The notes beneath the pieces are model-generated. The model saw only the letters and a list, made by a program, of their open reading frames with translations. It searched no databases and had not been told where the DNA came from. Both the position numbers and the translations under genes were made by a program. 64,000 bases of DNA from Ancylobacter vacuolatus (GTDB taxonomy: Bacteria > Pseudomonadota > Alphaproteobacteria > Rhizobiales > Xanthobacteraceae): the NCBI RefSeq assembly GCF_030813595.1, contig NZ_JAUSUH010000003.1:248001-312000 (forward strand). The letters run 5' to 3'. This document shows, in pieces, positions 57,379 through 64,000 of this stretch. Within the stretch, counting starts at the first letter, position 1. Each line of letters opens with the position of its first letter.

Positions 57379-58260
57379 ATGTGCGGCATTGTCGGCCTGT
57401 TCCTGAAGCAGCCGAAGCTGGAGCCGGAACTCGGCGCCCTGCTTTCGCAGATGCTCGACATCATGTGCGATCGCGGGCCGGATTCGGCCGGCTTCGCCGT
57501 CTATGGTGCCGGCACCCCCGGCTTCGTGAAGCTCACCCTTCGCGGCCCGGCCGGCACCGATTTCGCCGCGCTGGGGGACAAGATCGGCCATCCCGTCATC
57601 GCCCGCGACACCCATGGCGTGATGAGCGTGCCGGTGGCCGAGGAAACCACGGTCCGCGCCGCGCTCGCCCGCCTCGCCCCTGAGGTGCGCGTGGTCGGCG
57701 CCGGCACCCGCATGGAGCTCTACAAGGAGGTCGGCCTGCCGGCCGATGTCGCCAAGCGCTTCGAGCTGGAGACGATGAGCGGCACCCACGCCATCGGCCA
57801 CACCCGCATGGCGACCGAGAGCGCCGTGACCACGGCGGGCGCCCACCCCTTCTCCACCGGGCCGGACCAGTGCCTGGTGCATAATGGCTCGCTGTCCAAC
57901 CATGCCGGCGTGCGCCGCCTGCTCGCCCGCGAGGGGCTGGAGGTGACGACCGAGAACGACAGCGAGGTGGCCGCCGCCTACCTCACCTACCGCATGCGCG
58001 GCGGCGACAGCCTGGGCGAGGCGCTGGAGCATTCGCTGGGCGACCTCGACGGCTTCTACACCTTCGTCGTCGGCACCGAGAGCGGCTTCGGCGTGCTGCG
58101 CGACCCCATCGCCTGCAAGCCGGCCGTCATGGCCGAAACCTACGATTACGTCGCCTTCGCCTCCGAATACCGCGCGCTCGCCGGCCTGCCGGGCATCGAG
58201 ACGGCGCGGGTGTTCGAGCCGGAGCCGGCCAAGGTTTATTTCTGGGATCGTGCCGCATGA
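57379..58260 (+). CDS. mgsA: N-methylglutamate synthase subunit A (GlxB-like amidotransferase)
   Basis: Class II amidotransferase subunit of 293 residues. Cys2 (MCGIVGLF) is the nucleophile after Met removal; RGPDSAGFAVYG and HTRMATESAVTTAGAHPF are the other glutaminase motifs. In N-methylglutamate synthase it acts on gamma-glutamylmethylamide to release methylamine. AGGAG precedes the ATG. The stop overlaps the mgsB start (ATGA). Confidence 0.88.
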   Translation: MCGIVGLFLKQPKLEPELGALLSQMLDIMCDRGPDSAGFAVYGAGTPGFVKLTLRGPAGTDFAALGDKIGHPVIARDTHGVMSVPVAEETTVRAALARLAPEVRVVGAGTRMELYKEVGLPADVAKRFELETMSGTHAIGHTRMATESAVTTAGAHPFSTGPDQCLVHNGSLSNHAGVRRLLAREGLEVTTENDSEVAAAYLTYRMRGGDSLGEALEHSLGDLDGFYTFVVGTESGFGVLRDPIACKPAVMAETYDYVAFASEYRALAGLPGIETARVFEPEPAKVYFWDRAA

Positions 58261-58982
58261 ACCTCTCGCTGAAGCCTGAAGCTGCCGAGGGTGAAACCCT
58301 CGTCGACCTCGCCACCACCCCGCTGCGCGCGCTGAACGGCGCGCTGCACAAGCTGGCGGCCGACACCAACCAGACGCTGTGGACGGTCGCCAACCCGGCC
58401 GGTCGCCACGCCATCGCCGCCGGGCTGGACGCGCCGATCACCGTCGAGATCGACGGGCCGGTCGGCTATTACTGCGCCGGCATGAACAAGCAGGCGCGCG
58501 TCATCGTCCATGGCAATGCCGGCGTCGGCGTCGCCGAGAACATGATGAGCGGCTTTGTCCATGTGAAGGGCGACGCCAGCCAGGCCGCCGGCGCCACCGC
58601 CCATGGCGGGCTGCTCATCATCGACGGCAACGCCTCGGCCCGCTGCGGCATCTCGATGAAGGGCATCGACATCGTGGTGAAGGGCTCGATCGGCCATATG
58701 AGCGCCTTCATGGCGCAGGCCGGCACCCTCACCGTGCTGGGCGATGCCGGCGAGGCGCTGGGCGACAGCCTGTATGAGGCGAGGCTGTTCGTGCGCGGCT
58801 CGGTCGCCAGCCTAGGGGCCGACTGCATCGAGAAGGAGATGCGCGAAGAGCACAAAGCGCTGCTCGCGTCCAAGCTGGAAGCGGCCGGCCTGCTCGGCGA
58901 GGTCGATATCTCCGAGTTCCGCCGTTACGGCTCGGCCCGCACGCTCTATCATTTCCACGTCGACAACGTGTCGAGCTATTGA
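58257..58982 (+). CDS. mgsB: N-methylglutamate synthase subunit B (GlxC-like, GltB C-terminal domain)
   Basis: Subunit of 241 residues corresponding to the beta-helix domain of glutamate synthase. Gly-rich repeats such as VIVHGNAGVGVAENMMSG and KGDASQAAGATAHGG are evident. A structural subunit between the amidotransferase and FMN parts. It overlaps mgsA by four bases. Confidence 0.88.
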   Translation: MNLSLKPEAAEGETLVDLATTPLRALNGALHKLAADTNQTLWTVANPAGRHAIAAGLDAPITVEIDGPVGYYCAGMNKQARVIVHGNAGVGVAENMMSGFVHVKGDASQAAGATAHGGLLIIDGNASARCGISMKGIDIVVKGSIGHMSAFMAQAGTLTVLGDAGEALGDSLYEARLFVRGSVASLGADCIEKEMREEHKALLASKLEAAGLLGEVDISEFRRYGSARTLYHFHVDNVSSY

Positions 58983-58989
58983 GGGCGCG

Positions 58990-60327
58990 ATGACCGACCA
59001 CAGCAATACTCCGCGCACGACGCCCCGCGCGTCCGCCACCTTCGACGATTACACGCTCTCGGAAATCCGCCGCGCGGCGGCCACCGGCATCTATGACATT
59101 CGCGGCGGCGGGGCGAAGCGGAAGGTGCCGCATTTCGACGACCTGCTGTTCCTCGGCGCCTCGATGTCGCGCTACCCGCTGGAAGGCTACCGCGAGAAGT
59201 GCTCGACCGAGGTCGTGCTCGGCACCCGCTTCGCCAAGAAGCCGATCCAGCTGAAGATTCCGATCACCATTGCCGGCATGAGCTTCGGCTCGCTTTCGGC
59301 CAACGCCAAGGAAGCGCTGGGGCGCGGCGCCTCCGCCATGGGCACCTCCACCACCACGGGCGATGGCGGCATGACCAATGAGGAGCGCGGGCACTCGACC
59401 CAGCTCGTCTACCAGTATCTGCCCTCCCGCTATGGCATGAACCCGGACGACCTGAAGCGCGCCGATGCCATCGAGGTGGTGGTCGGCCAGGGCGCCAAGC
59501 CCGGCGGCGGCGGCATGCTGCTCGGCCAGAAGATCACCGAGCGCGTCGCCGGCATGCGGACGCTCCCCGTCGGTATCGACCAGCGCTCCGCCTGCCGGCA
59601 CCCGGACTGGACCGGGCCGGACGACCTCGAGATCAAGATCGAGGAACTGCGCGAGATCACCGATTGGGAAAAGCCGATCTATGTGAAGGTCGGCGCCGCC
59701 CGTCCCTATTACGACACGGCGCTGGCCGTGAAGTCCGGCGCCGATGTGGTTGTCGTCGACGGCATGCAGGGCGGCACCGCCGCGACGCAGGAGATCTTCA
59801 TCGAGCATGTCGGCATCCCGACGCTCGCCGCCGTGCGGCAGGCGGTGAAGGCGCTGCAGGACCTCGGCATGCACCGCAAAGTGCAGCTGATCGTCTCCGG
59901 CGGCATTCGCAACGGGGCGGACGTCGCCAAGGCGCTGGCGCTCGGCGCCGATGCGGTGGCGATCGGCACCGCCGCGCTGGTGGCGCTGGGTGACAACGAC
60001 CCGCATTATGCCGCCGAATATGAAGCGCTCGGCACCCGCGCCGGCGCCTATGACGACTGGCACGAGGGCCGCGACCCCGCCGGCATCACCACGCAGGACC
60101 CCGAGCTGATGAAGCGGCTCGACCCGATCGCCGCCGGGCGCCGGCTCGCCAATTATCTCGCCGTGCTGACGCTGGAGTGCCAGACCATCGCGCGGGCCTG
60201 CGGCAAGAGCCATGTGCACAATCTGGAGCCGGAGGACCTTGTCGCCCTGACCATCGAGGCCGCCGCCATGGCCAATGTGCCCCTCGCCGGCACCGACTGG
60301 ATTCCGGGGCGGAACGGCGGGTTCTGA
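58990..60327 (+). CDS. mgsC: N-methylglutamate synthase subunit C (GlxD-like, FMN glutamate synthase domain)
   Basis: FMN barrel subunit of 445 residues corresponding to the central domain of glutamate synthase. GMSFGSLSANAKEALGRGA, GQGAKPGGGGML, VDGMQGGTAATQE and VSGGIRNGADVAKALALGAD are the FMN and substrate motifs. At the position of the usual CPVGVATQ-type iron-sulfur segment it has GRDPAGITTQ, so the GltB three-Cys cluster motif is absent. It joins methylamine with the glutamate skeleton to make N-methylglutamate. Confidence 0.88.
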   Translation: MTDHSNTPRTTPRASATFDDYTLSEIRRAAATGIYDIRGGGAKRKVPHFDDLLFLGASMSRYPLEGYREKCSTEVVLGTRFAKKPIQLKIPITIAGMSFGSLSANAKEALGRGASAMGTSTTTGDGGMTNEERGHSTQLVYQYLPSRYGMNPDDLKRADAIEVVVGQGAKPGGGGMLLGQKITERVAGMRTLPVGIDQRSACRHPDWTGPDDLEIKIEELREITDWEKPIYVKVGAARPYYDTALAVKSGADVVVVDGMQGGTAATQEIFIEHVGIPTLAAVRQAVKALQDLGMHRKVQLIVSGGIRNGADVAKALALGADAVAIGTAALVALGDNDPHYAAEYEALGTRAGAYDDWHEGRDPAGITTQDPELMKRLDPIAAGRRLANYLAVLTLECQTIARACGKSHVHNLEPEDLVALTIEAAAMANVPLAGTDWIPGRNGGF

Positions 60328-60354
60328 GCGGCGGCGCACCGGGAAGGAGGCCCA

Positions 60355-60470
60355 CGGTTTCAGCATCCTTCGAGGCCCGGCCGCTGGCCGGGCACCTCAG
60401 GATGACGTGGGCCTTCCAAGCGACGTCATCCTGAGGTGCCGCCGCAGGCGGCCTCGAAGGATGCCCCAGC
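60355..60470. repeat. back-to-back dispersed repeats between mgsC and gmaS
   Basis: CATCCTTCGAGGCCCGGCCG through CACCTCAGGATGACG, then in the other orientation CGTCATCCTGAGGTGCCGCC through GCCTCGAAGGATG. Two full copies of the commonest repeat family in opposite directions, able to form a long hairpin. Confidence 0.82.
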
Positions 60471-60564
60471 AGAAGGGCCGACCGGCGCCGCCGGAATCAC
60501 GGCCTCGGAAATGCATCACCAACGAGCCCCAACGGGCCGGGGAACAGCGAAACCGGATTGCACC

Positions 60565-61869
60565 ATGGCCAATGATCTCGCTCACGCCGCCAAAGAACTC
60601 GGCATCAAATATTTCCTGATCTCCTATGTCGACCTGTTCGGCGCGCTGCGGGCCAAGCTGGCCCCGGCCTCCGCCATCTCAGGCATGCAGCGCTCCGGCG
60701 CGGGCTTCGCCGGCTTCGCCACCTGGCTCGACATGAGCCCGGCCGATGCCGACCTGTTCGCCGTGCCTGATGCCTCCAGCCTGATCCAGCTGCCGTGGAA
60801 GCCGGAAGTCGGCTGGCTCGCCTCCGACCTGGTGATGAACAACGAATTGGTGGCGCAGGCGCCGCGCAATGTGCTCAAGGCCACCATGCAGGGCGCCGGG
60901 AGCCTCGGCTACCAGATGAAGACCGGGGTGGAATGCGAGTTCTTCCTCACCAATGCCGACGGCACCAAGATCTCGGATACCGCCGACAACGCCACCAAGC
61001 CCTGCTACGACCAGTCCGCCCTGATGCGCCGCTATGAGGTCATCAAGGAAATCTGCGACTGCATGCTGACCCTCGGCTGGGGCCCGTACCAGAACGACCA
61101 TGAGGACGCCAACGGCCAGTTCGAGATGAACTGGGATTTCGCCGACGCGCTTGTTACCGCCGACCGGCACGTGTTCTTCAAGTTCATGGCCCGTTCCATC
61201 GCCGAAAAGCACGGGCTGCGCGCCACCTTCATGCCCAAGCCCTTCATCGACCTCACCGGCTCGGGCTGCCACATGCACACCTCGCTGTGGGGGCCGGACG
61301 GCGCCAATCTGTTCGAGGACGAGGAGGGCGAGCTGGGGCTTTCCGCGCTCGGCTACAATTTCATCGGCGGGCTGATCCATTCGGCCGACGCGCTGTGCGC
61401 CTTCACCAACCCGACGGTGAATTCCTACAAGCGCATCAACGCCCCGCGCACCGTCTCCGGCGCCACCTGGGCGCCGAACACCGTCACCTATACCGGCAAT
61501 AACCGCACCCACATGATCCGCATCCCCGATGCGGGCCGGCTGGAGCTGCGCCTGCCGGACGGCGCCGCCAACCCCTATCTCGCCCCCGCCGCCATGCTGG
61601 CCGCCGGGCTCGACGGCATCCAGAACCAGCGCGACCCAGGCAAGCGGCTCGACATCAACATGTACACGGATGGCCACAAGGTGAAGGGCGCCAAAAAGCT
61701 GCCGCTGAACCTGCTCGACGCCATCCGCGCGCTGGAGAAGTCCAACGTGCTGCGCAGCGCGCTCGGCGCGCCGCTGGTGGAGGGCTACACCAAGCTGAAG
61801 CACGAGGAATGGAACGCCTATTCCCGCCACCTGACCCAGTGGGAGCGCGACAACACGCTGGATATCTGA
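60565..61869 (+). CDS. gmaS: gamma-glutamylmethylamide synthetase (GlnT/type III GS-like)
   Basis: Glutamine synthetase-fold enzyme of 434 residues ligating methylamine to glutamate with ATP. Core motifs are TGVECEFFL, NDHEDANGQFEMNWDFAD, LTGSGCHMHTSLW, THMIRIPDAGRLELRLPDGA and NPYLAPAAMLAAG. The ATG at 60565 gives the usual length (MANDLAHAAKELGIKYFL). As first enzyme of the N-methylglutamate pathway it belongs with mgsABC directly upstream; a GlnT-type glutamine synthetase is the alternative. Confidence 0.88.
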   Translation: MANDLAHAAKELGIKYFLISYVDLFGALRAKLAPASAISGMQRSGAGFAGFATWLDMSPADADLFAVPDASSLIQLPWKPEVGWLASDLVMNNELVAQAPRNVLKATMQGAGSLGYQMKTGVECEFFLTNADGTKISDTADNATKPCYDQSALMRRYEVIKEICDCMLTLGWGPYQNDHEDANGQFEMNWDFADALVTADRHVFFKFMARSIAEKHGLRATFMPKPFIDLTGSGCHMHTSLWGPDGANLFEDEEGELGLSALGYNFIGGLIHSADALCAFTNPTVNSYKRINAPRTVSGATWAPNTVTYTGNNRTHMIRIPDAGRLELRLPDGAANPYLAPAAMLAAGLDGIQNQRDPGKRLDINMYTDGHKVKGAKKLPLNLLDAIRALEKSNVLRSALGAPLVEGYTKLKHEEWNAYSRHLTQWERDNTLDI

Positions 61870-61879
61870 AGTCGGCTGC

Positions 61880-62065
61880 GTGCTTCGAGGCCGCCCGGCG
61901 GGCGGCACCTCAGCATGACGAAGGTCCTTCCATCTTCCTCGATACACCGTCATGCCCGGCCTTGTGCCGGGCATCCACGTCTTTGGACGTCGCGCAAGCA
62001 GTGGATGGCCGGGCCAAACCCGGCGATAAACGCTCACCGCACCGCGCAGCCCTCTCATGCCCTTG
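61880..62065. repeat. dispersed repeats downstream of gmaS
   Basis: GTGCTTCGAGGCCGCCCGGC to CACCTCAGCATGACGAAG, then CGTCATGCCCGGCCTTGTGC and GGCATCCACGTCTTTGGACG. The second element recurs at 63420-63495, nearly identical over about 35 bases. Confidence 0.78.
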
Positions 62066-62102
62066 CCGGGAACGGCACCACAACGCGCCGTTCGGTATCC
62101 GC

Positions 62103-62133
62103 TTGACGCGGCGTCCGGGCGATAGAATATAGA
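62103..62133 (+). promoter_or_regulatory. possible promoter of small peptide gene 1
   Basis: TTGACG (62103) and TATAGA (62128) are 19 bases apart. TTGACG followed 36-37 bases later by TACC is conserved before all three peptide genes. Confidence 0.45.
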
Positions 62134-62163
62134 ATCGAGTACCCTTGGCGCGGAACGAGCTCG

Positions 62164-62325
62164 ATGACCCTTCCTCCGAATCAGCAATCCGCCCTCGTCC
62201 GGGGCCCGGACCTGCGCGACACGAACAAGCCCGCATGGCGCGCGCCGGTCTGCCGGCCGGTGCCGCTGCCGGCGTCGACGCTTCTTGATTCGAACTTCAG
62301 CACTGATGGTTTTATTGGTTCCTGA
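62164..62325 (+). CDS. small peptide gene 1, RiPP-precursor-like (53 residues)
   Basis: First of three paralogous genes, each of 53 codons plus stop. The product has a polar N-terminal half and the motif KPAWRAPVCRPVPLPAST, then a C-terminal 14 residues (LLDSNFSTDGFIGS). The W-x-x-P and a Thr eleven residues after the Pro resemble the leader of lasso-peptide precursors. If the core starts two residues after Thr39, the conserved Asp48 is core position 8, the ring-closing place. No maturation gene is in the window. Function is unproven; the coding claim rests on conservation of length and protein pattern among the copies. Confidence 0.68.
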   Translation: MTLPPNQQSALVRGPDLRDTNKPAWRAPVCRPVPLPASTLLDSNFSTDGFIGS

Positions 62326-62416
62326 TCCCTCACGGGCCGAGCCGCAGCACACAGCGGTGCCGTACCTGCGCCAGTGACGGCCGAGAATGGCCGCTCCTGG
62401 CCGCGCTGTGTACCGG

Positions 62417-62452
62417 CTTGACGCGCGTCAAGGTTGATTGACTGCCAATCAA
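62417..62452 (+). promoter_or_regulatory. palindromes in the upstream region of small peptide gene 2
   Basis: CTTGACGCGCGTCAAG (62417-62432) is a perfect 16-base palindrome containing the TTGACG box. TTGATTG-ACTGC-CAATCAA (62434-62452) follows at once. Both are well placed for regulator binding over the promoter. Confidence 0.55.
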
Positions 62453-62478
62453 GTTACCTCGGGCGAGGAGGAAGCTTG

Positions 62479-62640
62479 ATGACCCTTTATCCGAACCAAC
62501 GTCCTACCCTCGTTCCAGACCGGAATAGGCGCGACGCACAGAAGCCCGCGTGGCGCAAACCGGTCTGCCGGCTGGTGCCGCTGCCGGCGTCGACGCAGTT
62601 CGATTTGGACTCCAACGGCGATAGTATGCTCCAGTCCTAA
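62479..62640 (+). CDS. small peptide gene 2, RiPP-precursor-like (53 residues)
   Basis: Second paralogue, with the strongest start signal of the three (GAGGAGGAAG before the ATG). The motif is KPAWRKPVCRLVPLPAST and the tail QFDLDSNGDSMLQS. It shares with copies 1 and 3 the residues MT, P5, RD18-19, KPAWR22-26, PV28-29, R31, V33, LP35-36, T39, D48 and final S53. An in-frame longer reading from 62434 runs through the palindromic promoter and is unlikely. Confidence 0.72.
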   Translation: MTLYPNQRPTLVPDRNRRDAQKPAWRKPVCRLVPLPASTQFDLDSNGDSMLQS

Positions 62641-63021
62641 TTCACTACAGGACGACCCGCGCGGCCGAGCCGCTCCGGCGCAAGCGGCGTTTCACGCGGC
62701 CGGTCGCCCCTTCCCCGTTTCGCCACCTACCCGGTGGGAGCGCGACAACAGGCGGGATAGCTGAGGCGGGTCTGCCCCCTCGCCGGCGTCATCGCGGAAC
62801 GGTCGCGAGGCCGTATCCGGGATCGCATCCAGCTCTATCCTGCACGCGATCCCGGCGCTGCGGCTTCGCCTCCGGCCGGGATGACGACGCAAACAGGACC
62901 TCTCCCCGCCGGCGCGTTCACTCCCGCACTGCGAACGGCTACAGGCGACCGTTCGGTAGCGGGTTGACGGGCCGGTCGCCGACGGCGACAAGAGTGGGAT
63001 ACCTTCCTTACGGACGAACAC
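62641..63021. other. gap with duplicated gene ends and repeats, upstream of peptide gene 3
   Basis: Besides the gmaS-end fragment (62720-62775), about 62785-62890 has a CGTCATC...GGGATGACGACG repeat. About 62925-62955 (CACTCCCGCACTGCGAACGG) resembles the 3' end of the ScfR-type gene at 63530. TTGACG at 62964 is the promoter-like box of gene 3. Confidence 0.65.
62720..62775 (+). pseudogene. duplicated fragment of the gmaS 3' end
   Basis: CGCCACCT-ACCC-GTGGGAGC and GCGACAACA-GGATA-CTGA match the last 45-50 bases of gmaS (61827-61875) at roughly 85 percent by eye, with a one-base deletion that breaks the frame. It marks an old segmental duplication carrying a small peptide gene. Confidence 0.8.
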
Positions 63022-63183
63022 ATGACGACATCCCCGACGCCGCCCGCCGCCGCTCGCGTCGACCGGAACAAGCGCGACATGCCGAAGCCCGCCTGGCGCA
63101 CGCCCGTCCTTCGGCAGGTGCAGCTGCCACTGGCGACGCTGGAGAACCCGAACAACAGCGGTGATGCGGCTGAGCTTTCCTGA
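63022..63183 (+). CDS. small peptide gene 3, RiPP-precursor-like (53 residues)
   Basis: Third paralogue, again exactly 53 residues. The motif is KPAWRTPVLRQVQLPLAT and the tail LENPNNSGDAAELS. Cys30 of copies 1 and 2 is Leu here. The N-terminal third is the most diverged (SPTPPAAARVDRNKRD), while the leader motif and Asp48 stay, which argues for selection on the protein. The ribosome site is weak (ACGGACG). Confidence 0.66.
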   Translation: MTTSPTPPAAARVDRNKRDMPKPAWRTPVLRQVQLPLATLENPNNSGDAAELS

Positions 63184-63525
63184 CCGGATAGGACAGGCGG
63201 CGCCGATCACCGGATATCGGCCCAGTGAATCGTCGCTGCGCGCTCCCTTCAGCTCGACCGGCGGGGCGGCTGTGCCGCGCTGACGCGAAGAGCGGACCGC
63301 CCCTGCGTGCGCCATTCCGCGCTCCAGGTGTCGCGTCCCGGTTGTGCGCCATCCCTTTTGGGAGCGCGACGAAGGGTGGGAGTGCTTGGGGAGGGACGCC
63401 TCTCCCCCAAAGCGACGCCATGCCCGGCCTTGTGTCGGCCATCCACGTCTTTGGATCTCACCGAAATCGTGGAGGACCGGGCCAGGCCCGGCCATGACGT
63501 GGCCGGCGCTTCAATCGTGTCTCCC
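63184..63525. other. gap after peptide gene 3
   Basis: No gene is recognised. TTTTGGGAGCGCGACGAAGG near 63356 is a faint echo of the gmaS end (GTGGGAGCGCGACAACA). ATGCCCGGCCTTGTGTCGGC near 63420 with CATCCACGTCTTTGGATCTC repeats the element found after gmaS at 61950. Confidence 0.6.
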
Positions 63526-64000
63526 TCACTCCCGCACCGCGAACGGCACCACGTCGCGGCGGTCGGGATCGAGCACGATTTCGCGGTCGAGCGGGGGGAA
63601 GGCGCGTTCCGGGCAGGCGGTGCGCGGGCAGATGCGGCAATTGACGCCGAGCGGCGCCACGGCGGCCGATTTCAGGTCCAGCCCATCGGCGTGGACGAGT
63701 TCTCCGGCATAGGAAATCTCGCAGCCAATGCCGAGCGCGAAGCGGCGCTCGCGCGCGCCATGGCGCAGCGCCGGCTTTGACGTGCCGCGCGCCAGGCAGA
63801 GATAGCGCACCCCGTCCGGCATCTCGCCCAGTTGCACCAGCGTGCGAGCCGGCTGCTCGAACGCCTCGTGCACATTCCACACCGGGCAGGCGCCGCCATA
63901 GCGGGCGAACTGGAAGCGGGTGGCGCTGTGGCGCTTGATGACGTTTCCGGCGCGGTCGACTTTCAGGAAATAGAACGGCACGCCCTTCTCCCCCGGCCGC
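63526..64000 (-). CDS. ScfR-type (XRE/ImmA-DUF2083) regulator, partial (N-terminus beyond window)
   Basis: The C-terminal 157 residues or so of a short-chain fatty acyl-responsive regulator of the RamB/PrpR/ScfR family; the frame stays open to the right edge. Family hallmarks are the Cys-rich NCRICPRTACPERAFPP, FARYGGACPVWNVHEAF and RTLVQLGEMPDG. Relatives control acetate, propionate or glyoxylate metabolism. The HTH domain lies outside the window. Its 3' end has been copied next to the small peptide genes. Confidence 0.85.
   Translation of the reverse strand, partial: RPGEKGVPFYFLKVDRAGNVIKRHSATRFQFARYGGACPVWNVHEAFEQPARTLVQLGEMPDGVRYLCLARGTSKPALRHGARERRFALGIGCEISYAGELVHADGLDLKSAAVAPLGVNCRICPRTACPERAFPPLDREIVLDPDRRDVVPFAVRE

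Noticed and set aside
62434-62478. Longer N-terminus for small peptide 2 starting at 62434
   Set aside because: It would run through the palindromes and the strong ribosome site, and break the exact 53-residue length shared by all three copies.

Overview
The window is a GC-rich (about two-thirds G+C), densely coded stretch of an alphaproteobacterial chromosome. The gene content (BioMNY-type biotin uptake, NrtR-type control of nadABC, a soxBDAG/glx-type C1 cluster, nodFE-like ACP and ketosynthase genes, a ScfR-type regulator) and the many extragenic palindromes point to Hyphomicrobiales. A methylotrophic Xanthobacteraceae-like organism such as Ancylobacter/Starkeya is my guess, not shown by the sequence. 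No rRNA, tRNA, CRISPR, phage or insertion sequence was seen.

Left part (1-16 kb): a complete minus-strand ydcSTUV-patD-type operon for polyamine uptake and aminobutyraldehyde oxidation, running off the left edge; a LysR regulator; a PlsC acyltransferase overlapping a ferredoxin-reductase-like flavoprotein; adenine deaminase with an aldo/keto reductase; a GlpR-like repressor; then bioM-bioN-bioY followed without gaps by an acyl-CoA ligase and a thiolase.

Middle (17-45 kb): three divergent regulator/target pairs with visible palindromes (TetR/EamA, MarR/AhpD-like, CsoR/CopA); an Rrf2 regulator/flavoprotein pair; an NrtR-type NAD regulator near nadABC, whose promoter carries two copies of one operator; a tandem glycine riboswitch in front of a DadA-type oxidase; a BCCT carrier; malonyl-CoA synthetase; exported GH5 and GH1 glycosidases; a nitroreductase; a GntP permease; and a translationally coupled ACP-ketosynthase pair.

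Right part (45-62 kb): a full N-methylglutamate pathway for methylamine. gmaS makes gamma-glutamylmethylamide, mgsABC makes N-methylglutamate, and mgdABCD oxidises it, passing the methyl group to tetrahydrofolate. FolD and PurU, in line behind mgdD, then take it to formate. A LysR gene flanks mgdA, a XRE-cupin regulator precedes mgsA, and mgsA has a good sigma-54 promoter match.

Right end (62-64 kb): three small genes, each exactly 53 codons long and clearly paralogous, share a leader-like motif resembling lasso-peptide precursors. They lie among duplicated scraps of the gmaS 3' end and of the 3' end of the last gene, a ScfR-type regulator cut by the window edge. This is the least explained part of the window. 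Dispersed intergenic palindromic repeats of at least four families fill most gaps, including gaps inside operons.
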